Shown in pieces: positions 1 to 9,400 of a DNA stretch of 64,000 nt; the first letter of the stretch is position 1, and every line of letters starts with the position of its first letter. Below the pieces are notes generated by a model that worked only from the letters and a program-made list of their open reading frames with translations, was not told where the DNA came from and did no database searches. The stretch is from JAFNAG01 sp963824985 (lineage in GTDB: Bacteria; Acidobacteriota; UBA6911): contig CAWGRQ010000029.1 of the NCBI GenBank assembly GCA_963824985.1, positions 94,541-158,540 of the forward strand, in the 5' to 3' direction. The translations under genes were made by a program, and so were the position numbers.

Positions 1-1237
1 CGGCCAGCACCCGATTGAAGCCATCGGCGGTGGTCCGGTCCGTATAGGTTGCCCCGGCGACGGAACTTGCACCGATATCGGCGCGCACCCGGGCGATGTT
101 AAACACGGCGTGGCGGCCGTCGGCGATGTCATCCACCGCATTCATATAGGCGATGCCGACGCGTCCGACTTTCCCGGTCAGCTTGCCGCCGACAATCGGA
201 TCTGAAATCTGGCGTGTGTAAACGAGCTGATTCGGAGTGGAGAACAGCTCAATCCCCTCGAGAAAAAACGGGCGTTTTTCCGGATAAAAGAGAGCGAACC
301 TCTGGTTAAGCGTAACCTGTCCGGCGTCGGATTCGACCTGGCTGAAGTCGGGATTGATCGTAGCGTCGATCGACAGGTTGGTGAAGCCGAACCTCATGTT
401 GAGACCGGGATTCCATTGGATGTCTTCAGTCTGGAACTTCCCGTTTTCGTCCCGCGATCCATTCCGGCTTGCGGTGAGGAACGGCTGCGCCTCGGTGACC
501 ACGCCGCGCTTCAGGTCGTGAAGGCCTTTCATCAACCCGGATTGCCCCAGGAAACTATTGCTGGCCCGGCGCACATCGGTCCAGGTATCGACGTAACCGG
601 TGCGCTGAATCTTTCTCTGAATATTGATTCCCCAACTCTGCGGGCCATTGCCCGGATAACGCAGACTCTTGAAAGGGATGCGGATTTCCACCGTGTATCC
701 CTGATCGGTGATCATTCCCTTCGAGTCCCATTTGTAGTCGGGGCTCCTGTCGAGAGTGCCGCCTTGAAAGTTTCCCCCGCCCATGGCGCTGCCGGCGTTG
801 AATGCACCCTCCGTCTGTACGCCGTCTTCCTGTGCCCCCAGCGGATTGACGCCGAAAAAAAACGCCCGGCGGCGATCATTGAACGTGTCGAGAAATATCT
901 TGACAGTATCATCATTGCTCAGGTTATCGCGATCCGCGATGGTTGCCCGTATCGAGCCGGGATTGGCATCGGAAGCCAGAATTCCAAAGTGGATCGCCGA
1001 CGGGGAGTACCAGACCAGCACTTCGGTTTTTTCCTCGGCCGGTCGGCCGTCGACAGGTTGGTACTGTGAGAATCCTCCGAGCCGGGTTGCCTGGGCCCAG
1101 GCCGGTTCGTCCAGGCGGCCATCGATGCTGGCTTCCGCCTCGATTCTCGGAATCGAAAAGGTGGGGGCGCCGGCCCCATTTACCGCGGGGAGCTGGGCTT
1201 GCTGTATCTGGCACATAAGAAATAACAGGGCAATCAC
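1..1237 (-). CDS. DUF5916 / carbohydrate-binding family 9-like outer-surface protein (partial)
   Basis: Reading the minus strand from a GTG at 1237 gives an open frame of 412 codons that runs off the left edge, so the C-terminus is missing. An AGGAG lies 7 bases before the GTG. The N-terminus is a hydrophobic signal-like stretch (IALLFLMC), followed by a CBM9-type fold with the hallmark IDGRLDEPAWAQA at about residues 38-50, then segments such as WGINIQRKIQRTGYVDTW and FALFYPEKRPFFLEG that are typical of the DUF5916 beta-barrel region. The family is an exported, probably outer-membrane barrel protein of unknown substrate, common in Acidobacteriota and Bacteroidota. The region is easily missed because shorter ORFs in other frames overlap it. 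The family call rests on recognised motifs; the function is unknown. Confidence 0.8.
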   Translation of the reverse strand, partial: MIALLFLMCQIQQAQLPAVNGAGAPTFSIPRIEAEASIDGRLDEPAWAQATRLGGFSQYQPVDGRPAEEKTEVLVWYSPSAIHFGILASDANPGSIRATIADRDNLSNDDTVKIFLDTFNDRRRAFFFGVNPLGAQEDGVQTEGAFNAGSAMGGGNFQGGTLDRSPDYKWDSKGMITDQGYTVEIRIPFKSLRYPGNGPQSWGINIQRKIQRTGYVDTWTDVRRASNSFLGQSGLMKGLHDLKRGVVTEAQPFLTASRNGSRDENGKFQTEDIQWNPGLNMRFGFTNLSIDATINPDFSQVESDAGQVTLNQRFALFYPEKRPFFLEGIELFSTPNQLVYTRQISDPIVGGKLTGKVGRVGIAYMNAVDDIADGRHAVFNIARVRADIGASSVAGATYTDRTTADGFNRVLA

Positions 1238-1312
1238 GATCCACTCCTATAAAAAGTCTGTACTATAGCATGGAGGGGATCAAAGCGCCGAAGTCACGAG
1301 GCATAAATGTGG

Positions 1313-1448
1313 TAATTGTTTAGCCAAATCAAATGGATGAAGAAGCAAAACGCAAAGACGCGGGGGCGCAAGGGCGCAAAGATCGACTGAGCAACAGGCG
1401 TGGGCGCAGCGCTTTGCGTTCTGCTGTTCACATCGGCTAAGCAGATGC
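1313..1448. repeat. Dispersed repeat, family 1, copy A
   Basis: This segment of the 1238-1636 intergenic space is nearly identical to 49291-49584. Shared ends are TAATTGTTTAGCCAAATCAA on the left and a CATCGGCTAA / CAGATGC block on the right. It contains short purine-rich iterations of the GCGCAAAG type. Relative to the second copy it lacks an internal block of roughly 155 bases that carries a long hairpin. The rest of the 399-base intergenic space up to the methyltransferase gene shows no gene and no riboswitch that I can recognise. Confidence 0.8.
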
Positions 1449-1636
1449 TAAATGTGAACCGGGCTGGGAAACCGTCGCGAGACCCCTGACCCTTGGGAAC
1501 GTGCTCCCTCGCCCCCGGCGATTGCTTTCGACCGGGGCCTTACGCTACTCTACAGGCTGCATTCACGAAGTCTGATTCCCATGAGTGACATGGTCACGGG
1601 ACGCAGACCGGCAAATCATGGCATTGGAAGGTGGCG

Positions 1637-2539
1637 ATGAACAAAGTTCAGGCGTTTTTGGCAGAGTTCCCGACCCTCATGGCCGACGGCGCCATGGGCA
1701 CGATGCTTTTCGAAGCCGGTTTGCCGCCGGGCGAATTGCCGCAGGCATGGAACATTGCCCGGCCGGAGCAGGTCCGCGCGGTGCATCGCGCCTATCTGGA
1801 TGCCGGATCGAGGATTATCCTTACGAATTCATTCGGCAGCAACCGCTTCCGCATGGCGAGGCACAATCTTCTGTCCCGGGTGGGTGAATTGAATCGTGCC
1901 GCCGCGGCCCTGCTGCGCGCCGAGGTGGACGCCGCAGGGGGCAAAGCCCTGGTTGCCGGCGACATCGGCCCCAGCGGTGAGTTGCTCGCGCCCTTGGGAC
2001 GGGCGAAGTATGGTGAGGCTGTCGAGGCTTTTGCCGAACAGGCTCAAGGTTTGATCGCCGGCGGCGCCGATGTTGTCTGGATCGAGACCATGTCGGCTCT
2101 GCAGGAGATTCAGGCGGCCATCGAAGGCGTGAGGACCGTGGCGCCGGACGTTCCGATCCTGGTTACCATGACTTTTGAAAAGCATGGGCGGACCATGATG
2201 GGGGTGTCACCGGAGCAGGCCGTGAAATCCCTGACTGGCTGGGGCGTATGCGCGCTCGGTGGCAACTGTGGCACCGGCCCGGAGGAACTCTTGAATGTCC
2301 TCCGGACCATGCGCGGACTCGCGGGTGACCTTCCCCTGATTTTCAAGCCGAACGCCGGGGTGCCCGAGCTGATCGAGGGAAAGACCAGATACAACGCCGG
2401 CCCGGAGACGATGGCGGAGTGTGCGCTGACGGCAGCGGCGGCCGGCGCCCGCATTATCGGCGCCTGCTGCGGCAGCACCCCTGCCCATCTGCGCGCCATG
2501 GCGGACGCCCTGCTTCCCAAATCGATGCCGCCATCCTGA
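1637..2539 (+). CDS. Homocysteine S-methyltransferase family protein
   Basis: This 300-residue protein has the TIM-barrel fold of betaine-homocysteine methyltransferases and of the first domain of cobalamin methionine synthase. It would bind homocysteine thiolate through zinc; the methyl donor cannot be told from sequence. Visible hallmarks are MADGAMGTML near residues 15-24, the GGNCG motif (Cys 211) and the GACCGSTPAHL motif (Cys 277 and 278), the three expected zinc ligands. An upstream in-frame GTG at 1631 exists, but GGAAGG at 1626-1631 is correctly spaced only for the ATG at 1637. It lacks the folate, cobalamin and activation domains of MetH, so it may be a stand-alone methyltransferase or one half of a split MetH. 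The gene is monocistronic here, facing a convergent membrane protein gene. Confidence 0.88.
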   Translation: MNKVQAFLAEFPTLMADGAMGTMLFEAGLPPGELPQAWNIARPEQVRAVHRAYLDAGSRIILTNSFGSNRFRMARHNLLSRVGELNRAAAALLRAEVDAAGGKALVAGDIGPSGELLAPLGRAKYGEAVEAFAEQAQGLIAGGADVVWIETMSALQEIQAAIEGVRTVAPDVPILVTMTFEKHGRTMMGVSPEQAVKSLTGWGVCALGGNCGTGPEELLNVLRTMRGLAGDLPLIFKPNAGVPELIEGKTRYNAGPETMAECALTAAAAGARIIGACCGSTPAHLRAMADALLPKSMPPS

Positions 2540-2570
2540 ATTCGCTTATAACGGAATCCTCGTGGGACGC

Positions 2571-2601
2571 GGATGAACACGGGTCCGATCCGTGCGCATC
2601 C
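2571..2601. repeat. REP-like palindrome, family 2, copy E
   Basis: In the 119-base gap between two convergent genes, GGATGAACACGGGT and ATCCGTGCGCATCC flank a CCG loop and pair at 11 of 14 positions. The same hairpin core recurs at 17054-17082 and 29714-29756, so it is a degenerate member of that family. It could act as a bidirectional terminator-like structure, but there is no U tract. Confidence 0.55.
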
Positions 2602-2658
2602 GCGTTCTTCCACGCTCTGATATGTTTTGAGCGATCCCTCTATCGGGAATAAAGCTGA

Positions 2659-3252
2659 TCAGGCTTCTTTTTTGCGCTCCAGGAGAGCCTGCACGACCAG
2701 GTACAGACCCACCATGACCAGGGCCGCCGGCCACCAGCGTTCCAGCCAGACCAGGGAATAGCCAAAGACGGTGTGCGAAGCAATCACCGTACCGCCCAGA
2801 ATCAGCAGCAAGCCGCCGGGCAGGGAACCGCGGCGCTCCGGCATATTGAATTCCCGCGGCAGCTCCATCTCGGCGACCCCGGACAGTGCCTGGTTGTAAA
2901 ACGAGGCCCGTCGGTAGGCATCGACAAGATTATAGAGCCAGAAAAACACGAGGAAGAAGACCATCAGGGGCTCAAACTTGGGAATTAGTTCCCCCGGTAT
3001 ATTGAGAAGAGTAATCATTGACCCGACGACCAGGACATTGATGAAGCCCAGTCGATAGTAGCCCACATAAACCTGTCCCAGTCCGGGAACGACTGACAGA
3101 AAGGTGGCCAGCATGGGAGATTTGTATCGCGGATCCTCGGAATAAACTGGCTTGTGCCGCCAGGCGATGTCGGGTCGCATTTGTGGGCGTGCCTCGAAAC
3201 TGCCGGCTGGCTTCTCTTCAGATTCTGGTTTTATCTCTGGCGTATGGTTCAT
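2659..3252 (-). CDS. Small multi-pass membrane protein, TM2-like N-half
   Basis: This is a 197-residue protein with a charged cytosolic N-terminus of about 50 residues. A first helical pair around LATFLSVVPGLGQVYVGYYR (about residues 47-66) resembles TM2-type and DUF5683-type segments, where a proline-glycine turn separates two helices. Further helices lie near residues 72-110, and a C-terminal pair (GGLLLILGGTVIA and ALVMVGLYLVVQALL) resembles LiaI/LiaF-type membrane segments. GAGGGG precedes the ATG by 6 bases. It lies immediately downstream of the anti-sigma gene on the same strand (gap 112 bases), so it may belong to the same transcription unit and contribute to an envelope-stress circuit; that link is inference. 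Confidence 0.7.
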   Translation of the reverse strand: MNHTPEIKPESEEKPAGSFEARPQMRPDIAWRHKPVYSEDPRYKSPMLATFLSVVPGLGQVYVGYYRLGFINVLVVGSMITLLNIPGELIPKFEPLMVFFLVFFWLYNLVDAYRRASFYNQALSGVAEMELPREFNMPERRGSLPGGLLLILGGTVIASHTVFGYSLVWLERWWPAALVMVGLYLVVQALLERKKEA

Positions 3253-3364
3253 GATTCCCCTCTTGCAGAATGTGTCTGCCTGTCAGTTGCTTGCTCCGAC
3301 AGTAGAAACGCACCCGCCCCCGCAAGGGTTCGGTGCGCCTGAGAAGAAAAGGCGGCTTTGGCCA

Positions 3365-4226
3365 TCAGGGTGCGTCCTTTTGCTGCTTTCCGGAATCGGG
3401 GTCGTCGAGCAGGGCGAGCCTCAGAGCGGCAAACAGCGAAGCTGCCTGTTCCCGGACGGCCGTGGTCGCGCGGTTCCTGGTTCCGTTTGCCGCCGCCAGC
3501 CATTCCTCCCCCCGGTGCCGGAGGTCGGTGAGCACGCGTTGCGCCGTTTCCTGCTGCTGATTGAGTACCGCCCTGGTTTCCCGGACAATCTGATCCCGGC
3601 CATGAGCTAAAAGTTCCGGCACGGCTGCGGTTCCGGGGATGGCAGGCAGGGATTCCGCGGGACTCCCGAGGATCAACACAAACAGCAGGGCGCCGACATA
3701 TGCCGCTTCCCATGCGAACCGCCGCCGGTGGACCAACTGTCTCCAGCCTGCCGCGATGGCGAAACCGAAGCGATTACGCGTGCCTTCCGAATGCCGCAAA
3801 GCCGTGTTTAGCATGACTTCATGGAGAAAGCCGGCATCGGGGTCAATCTCAGCCATGGCCGGGAGTTCCTCTTCCAGTTCCCGAAGCCGGTCGGCGAGCG
3901 CCGCGCAGTTCGCACAATGATGCAGATGCAGTGACAGCATGTCTATGTCTTCCGGCGGGATGGTCCCGTCGACCCAGTCGCACAGCAGGTTTTCGGCATT
4001 CGCACAGGCGGGGCCGGAGGTGCGCTCGAGGACCCGACTTGACGAAATCCCCGGGCAAGCCGGGATCGTTGAAGGAGATTTCGCCGCATGCCAGCCTGTA
4101 GAGCCGTCCGCAGCGGGAACAGACATGCATGTGCCGTTCCGCCTCTCGGCGGGTTTCGGACGCCAGATCGCATGCTACCAAGCGATCCAGCCGGTCTTCA
4201 AAATCCTGACAATCCATGGCATTCAC
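3365..4226 (-). CDS. Anti-sigma factor with two zinc-finger HC2 modules, frameshifted
   Basis: Two frames together encode one anti-sigma factor. From GTG 4226 (overlapping the sigma-factor stop) or ATG 4217 the first frame gives a zf-HC2 module ending HMHVCSRCGRLYR. The sequence then continues in the +1-offset frame, which gives a second module with HLHHCANC, a transmembrane helix (YVGALLFVLILG) and a long charged, presumably periplasmic C-terminal region with repeated Arg/Glu and Gln. The switch falls near a CCCCGGG run at 4049-4055; removing one C joins the two modules into a protein of about 286 residues. The family holds its cognate ECF sigma factor at the membrane until a signal triggers release. 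The overlap with the upstream sigma gene supports translational coupling. Whether the extra base is real or a sequence error cannot be decided here. Confidence 0.72.
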
Positions 4227-4831
4227 TCGCCGCTGAGCGCCATCACCTTGCGGGACAGTTCAATCCTGGCCCGATTGGACCTGGACTTGACCGTCCCCAG
4301 GGGCACATTGAGTAAAGATGCGATCTCCTCCAGCCGAAGCCCCTGAATCTCCTTTAAAAGGATAATCTCCCGATTCAGATCGGAAAGTCCCCTCAGAGCC
4401 TCATTGATGAGGCGCTTCCGGGAATTTTCCGCCCACTGCTGTTCCGGCGTGTTGCCCCGGTCCTTCATGTCGGGGATTTTCTCCAGCGGGACCTCCTTTT
4501 GATACGCCCTGGCGCTGCGACGGCGCAGGTGGTCGATGCAGGCATTGCGGGCGATTCGGATCATCCACGGGAGGAACATGCGCTCGTCGGTGCAGTGGTG
4601 CAGGTTTTGATACACGCGCACGAAAACTTCCTGTGCCAGGTCCCGCGCGTCTTCCGCATTGCCGACATAATGATAGGCAATTCCATAAAGGCGCGACTGG
4701 TACCGGCGCACCAGGGTCTCCCACGCCAGTGCCTCGCCTGCTTTGCAGCGATCCAGGATCAAGGAAAGGTTCATCGCGAGCGGGCGCACCTCGACGCCAG
4801 GGGGCACACCATTCGGGAATGGGTCCACCAT
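4223..4831 (-). CDS. RNA polymerase ECF sigma factor
   Basis: This protein of up to 202 residues has sigma region 2 (AWETLVRRYQSRLYGIAYHY, then DARDLAQEVFVRVYQNL and PWMIRIARNACIDHLRRR) and a region 4 helix-turn-helix (LEEIASLLNVPLGTVKSRSN). These two domains recognise the -10 and -35 elements and define an ECF factor. The first ATG at 4831 has only a weak ribosome site; an in-frame ATG at 4774 gives MNLSLILDRCKAGE, which is where family members usually begin, so the first 19 residues are doubtful. The stop overlaps the start of the anti-sigma gene. In the upstream spacer two GGAAC motifs occur on this strand (plus coordinates 4903-4907 and 4935-4939), compatible with autoregulation by an ECF-type promoter, which is inference. 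Confidence 0.9.
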   Translation of the reverse strand: MVDPFPNGVPPGVEVRPLAMNLSLILDRCKAGEALAWETLVRRYQSRLYGIAYHYVGNAEDARDLAQEVFVRVYQNLHHCTDERMFLPWMIRIARNACIDHLRRRSARAYQKEVPLEKIPDMKDRGNTPEQQWAENSRKRLINEALRGLSDLNREIILLKEIQGLRLEEIASLLNVPLGTVKSRSNRARIELSRKVMALSGE

Positions 4832-4971
4832 CTCACATGACTAGTAACGCATGAACCACGATGGAGGTTCGCCTTCCCAGGAAATATCTGCCAAAAGTGC
4901 CCGTTCCGTGGCCCCGCCTGTAATCCGGAGACCTGTTCCCGCCACCCGCCATGGAGTAAAATAGATCATGG

Positions 4972-6432
4972 ATGTCACGATTTTCTGAATTGCTGCAAGA
5001 CTATGCGCGCGAGGGAGAGCTTTACGAACGGCTTGACGGGGGCCGCGTGCGCTGCTTTGCCTGCGCTCATTGCTGCCGGATTCCGGAAGGGGCGCCCGGC
5101 ATCTGCAAAGTCCGATTCAACCGTGACGGCCGCCTGATGGTTCCTGCCGGATATGTGTCCGGGGCGCAATGCGACCCGATCGAGAAAAAGCCTTTCTTCC
5201 ATGTGCGCCCCGGAGCGCTGGCCTACAGCTTCGGCATGCTCGGATGTGACTTTCATTGTGGTTATTGCCAGAACTGGATAACTTCGCAGACCTTGCGTGA
5301 TGCCCGATCGGGAGGGTCCCTGCTGCGCGCGACGCCGGAGGGAATTGTGCGGCAGGCTCAGGCGGAAGGGGCCGAAATTGTGGTGAGCACGTACAATGAA
5401 CCGCTCATCACCAGCGAATGGGCGGTTGCGGTATTCCGCGAGGCTAAGGCCGCGGGCCTCATGACCGGCTTCGTCTCCAACGGCAACGCAACCCCTCGGG
5501 TTCTGGAGTTTCTACGACCCTGGCTGGACTGCTACAAGGTCGACTTGAAGAGCTTTGACGACCGGGCCTATCGCAAGCTCGGGGGGCGGCTCCAGCCGGT
5601 TCTGGATACCATCCGGAACCTGTTCAACGAGGGCTTCTGGATCGAGATTGTCACCCTGCTCGTGCCCGGCTTCAATGATGCGGAGCCGGAGATACAGAAG
5701 ACGGCCGATTTTATTGCCGGCGTCTCCCCCGATATACCATGGCATGTCACCGCCTTTCACAGGGATTACCGGATGACCGGCTCTGCGGACACAACCGCCG
5801 CCGACCTCCTCCGGGCGGCCCGGGCGGGGAAGCGGGCCGGCTTGCGCTACGTCTATGCCGGGAACCTGGCTGGAAGGCTGAAGGGCCTGGAGAACACCTC
5901 ATGTCCGGACTGCGGATTCCTGCTTATCGAGCGATGGGGGTACCAGATTCTAGGCTATTCCCTTACCAGCTCGGGTACCTGCCCCTCCTGTTCACGGGCG
6001 ATTCCCGGCCGATGGGCTGAATCGTATCGGTCCCAGGTGACGAGCCGCCCCTTCCCGGCTCGAGTTCGACTTCTGGAGCCTGTAGCCCCCCACCGCTCCG
6101 ACGCAACAAAAGTCTATCGCGCAACCCGGCTGTTTTCAGCGCAAAATCACAACCGGCAGTGTGGCGAAGACGTCATGCTGCGGATTGTCATAGCGCAAAG
6201 CAACAGCGCTTACCGGCTGCGTGGCTGTTACTTCCAGCGTTCCTTCAAAACCTGCCGCGTTGGGGAACCAGGAAGGATTCGTCGGGAAAGTGAAAAACTT
6301 CGACAGATGCCCTCCGGCAGGGACGACATCTGTGGCGACCGCATATATTTCTCCATCGGGCAGACGCAAATTCAATGTCAGGGTGACTTCGGAATCATTG
6401 GGATTGCATACCGCCAGGCCGGACCAGGTTGA
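4972..6432 (+). CDS. amrS: AmmeMemoRadiSam-system radical SAM enzyme (AmrS type), C-terminus overruns
   Basis: Residues 1-350 match the AmrS family related to pyruvate formate-lyase activating enzymes. An N-terminal cysteine region (CFACAHCCRI near 28-36) precedes the radical SAM cluster motif GCDFHCGYC with Cys 92, 96 and 99, which would bind a 4Fe-4S cluster and S-adenosylmethionine. A C-terminal rubredoxin-like pair (CPDCGF and CPSCSRAIPGRW) normally ends the family at about 345 residues. Here the frame stays open for about 137 more residues and runs over the 3' end of the convergent delta-60 gene. A TGA at 6018-6020 in the +2-offset frame would end the protein as IPGRWG if one G were restored to the GGG at 6014-6016, so the true end is probably 6020. 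The biological target of AmrS is unknown. The start ATG has only a distant GGAG. Confidence 0.85.
   Translation: MSRFSELLQDYAREGELYERLDGGRVRCFACAHCCRIPEGAPGICKVRFNRDGRLMVPAGYVSGAQCDPIEKKPFFHVRPGALAYSFGMLGCDFHCGYCQNWITSQTLRDARSGGSLLRATPEGIVRQAQAEGAEIVVSTYNEPLITSEWAVAVFREAKAAGLMTGFVSNGNATPRVLEFLRPWLDCYKVDLKSFDDRAYRKLGGRLQPVLDTIRNLFNEGFWIEIVTLLVPGFNDAEPEIQKTADFIAGVSPDIPWHVTAFHRDYRMTGSADTTAADLLRAARAGKRAGLRYVYAGNLAGRLKGLENTSCPDCGFLLIERWGYQILGYSLTSSGTCPSCSRAIPGRWAESYRSQVTSRPFPARVRLLEPVAPHRSDATKVYRATRLFSAQNHNRQCGEDVMLRIVIAQSNSAYRLRGCYFQRSFKTCRVGEPGRIRRESEKLRQMPSGRDDICGDRIYFSIGQTQIQCQGDFGIIGIAYRQAGPG
6041..6062. terminator. Hairpin between convergent genes
   Basis: CGAGCCG and CGGCTCG form a 7-bp stem with an 8-base loop in the short space between the probable end of amrS (6020) and the end of the delta-60 gene (6136). 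There is no run of T on either side, so an intrinsic terminator is only a possibility. Confidence 0.3.
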
Positions 6433-9400
6433 GCCGAGGCTTTCGACATAGGTAGTGAAATGCCTCGTCAGTGGCGAGGATGAGACTCCGGCCTCGGAAA
6501 TAATCCGGTCCCCCGATCGAATCTGAAAGATGGAGGAGCCGAGTATCGGCACCAGGCTTCGCACCCGGGCCCATCCAACCTTGAGATCCGCGGAGGTGCC
6601 GTCCGTAAACACTCTCGCAACCCCCCTGGGGCTGAGGTTAATCGGATAGCTGTCCCACGCCGAGCCGTTGATCGGCAGAAAAAGGGGATTCCCCGTGTCG
6701 TCAAAGAACTCGATCCGGGCGACGACCGCAGTATCTCCGGGATTGACCAGGATAAAATTGGTGCGATATCCGGCCCCGTCGGCAACCTGGGGAAAAATCA
6801 TGGTCGGGGCCGACTCATTCACAAGCACCGGAATCGTGGAAAAAACCTGGGAAAGAGCGTTGAGGTTCATGTTGTCATACCGGAGGGCCACCGCGGCGAT
6901 CGTCTGGTCGCTGGTGCATTCGATGCTGCCTTCGAATCCGGCAGGTGCTGCGGCGCTGAAGCGCTGGAAGGCAAACTCCGCGAGGTGTCGTCCGGCTGCC
7001 AGAGATATGCTCGCGTGATCACGTTCGTTTCCGACCGCGTCGCGCAGGACGAGCTCCAGCGTCGCGGTCGCATTGCCGATGTTGGCAATCGCATAACCGG
7101 AAGCGGCATTGGCGGTATTATCTATATAAACGGTGAAGTTGTGGGTTGGCTTGGAGAGCCCGACCCCAGCCTCGCTGAGGATGAGGTTGTTGTGCATGCT
7201 CTTGAAGAGTGCGGTCCCTTCCACCTGCAATGTACTGGAAAGCAGGGCATATCCTGAAACCGTATCTCCCGACCGGCTGATGGGGAGTGTGACGGTACCC
7301 ATGGGAGGGATCGTGAGAAGTTCGGGTTCAGCCACGGAGCCCGCCGGCGTCTGCAGCGGGGTGCCGTCCGATTTTCTCAGTGTCAGCAGCACGTTCGCAT
7401 AGACCTGTCCGGTGTTGATGCCCGTCAGCACGGTCTCGTAGGCGCCCCCTGCCGCCACCTGGGCGAATATCGCAAGGATTGAACTCGTGGCAATTATGGA
7501 TTCCGCGATGGATCCGGAGCCATTGTCGGCTCCCGAGGCATAAGAGCCGCGGGCTCGGATGAAGATAGTCTGCGCCATCGGGAGGCTGAGGCCATTCAAT
7601 TGCCAGCCCCCGGTAATTCTCGTCGCAGAACCGAGCAGTGAGAAAACTGCACCATCGGCGGAGTATTCGAACCAGGCCCGTTCAATCTCAGGTCCGGTGC
7701 CTGTGCGATTCCAGGTGATTTTGCTGCCGGCGGTATCGGCCTGAAGCATCTGATAGGCCGCCCCGGCAGTCGTCAGTCTTCCGAGACCGTTGCGTGGGGA
7801 GGTGCCGAAGCCACCGCCGCCCAGGGCGCGGAAGGCTCCCCCAACCAGAGGCTTGCCATCCGTCTGCAACGCCAGGGAGAGCACCAGACCGTCGGCTCCG
7901 GGATCAAAGCCGGGATCGACGCTGCCATCGGCATTGAGCCTGCCGATGTGGCTGCGGGAAACTGTGCCGGTCCCTCCGCCGCCCAGAGTGGTAAATGCTC
8001 CTCCCAGGAGAATCTTGCCGTCGATCTGGAGGCTGATGGTCCAGATGGTGTCGTCGGCGCCGGGATCAAACGCATTGTCGACACTGCCATCTGCCTGCAG
8101 GCGCCCGATGTGGCGGCGCGGAGTCGCACCGCTGCCGCTCCCGAGCCCGCTGAACCGGCCGCCGACGAGGATCCTGCCATCGGGTTGTGCCGCAAGTGTG
8201 TCCACTTCGGCATCGGCGCCTGGATCGAAGCCCGTATCCAGGGCTCCACTTGCAAGGAGGCGGCCAATACGTTTTCGCGATCCCGTTCCGGTGCCGCCGC
8301 CGCCCAGGGTGGTGAATGAACCGCCGACGAGAATTTTGCCGTCGGCCTGCACGGCCAGTGCCAGTATCGGGCCGTTGGCGCCGGGATCGAAACCAGGGTC
8401 GATGCTGCCGTCGGCATTGAGCCTGCCGATGTAGTTTCGCGGTGTCGAGCCGGTGCCGCCACCCCCCAGGGTGGTGAAGCTTCCGGCCACGATGATTTTG
8501 CCGTCCGGCTGCACGGCCAGCGCCGTGATTTCGCCGTTGGCTCCCGGATCGAAACTGCTATCCAGACTGCCGTCGGGATTCAGCCGGCCGAGCCGGTAGC
8601 GCGTGAATGCGCCCACACCCCCTCCTCCCAGCCGGGAGAAAGAACCGCCCACGAGGATTTTGCCGTCGGATTGGACGGCGAGGGCCGACACCTGGTTATT
8701 GGCTCCCGGATTGAAACCGGCATCCAGATCGCCGTCCGGATGGAAGCGGGCGATCCGGCTGCGGTCGATCGCTCCTGTGCCGCCGCTTCCCAGTTTGGAA
8801 AATGAGCCACCAGCGAGGATCCTGCCGTCGCCCTGAAGCGCGATCGTCCTGACGATGTCATCGGCTCCCAGGCCAAAATTGTCGTCGAGGCTGCCGTCGG
8901 CATACAAACGGCCGATGCGGTTTCGGGGGCTCGTACCGACCACACCGCCGCCCAAAGTGGCAAACGCTCCGGCCACCAGAATCTTGCCGTCGGCCTGGGG
9001 CCTGATGGCATACACGATGCTGTTGGTGCCGGGATCGAAATCAGCATCGAGGCTGCCGTCAATGTTCAGCCGGCCGATGAAATTGCGGGTGTTCACCCCG
9101 TCGGATCCTCCCCCCAACCTGGCGAATGCACCCCCGAGCAGGATCCTGCCGTCGGCCTGGATCCTGATGTCGTATATGATCGCGCTGGCGCCGGGATCGA
9201 AAGTCTCGTCTATGAGGCCGTCCGGCTGCAGCCGGCCCACATGGCTCCGGAAAATGGTTCCGGTTTCGCCGCCTCCCAAAGTAGTAAAATTGCCCCCGGC
9301 CAGAATCTTGCCATCCGTCTGCACTGCAAGGGCCCAGACCGGGTTATTGGCGCCGGGATCGAAAGTGAGGTCCACGCTTCCGTCGGCATCCAGGCGGCCC

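Noticed and set aside
1449..1630. Possible cobalamin or SAM/SAH riboswitch before the homocysteine methyltransferase
   Set aside because: The GC-rich leader forms some stems, but I could not find the conserved cores of cobalamin, SAM or SAH riboswitches. A covariance-model search would decide.
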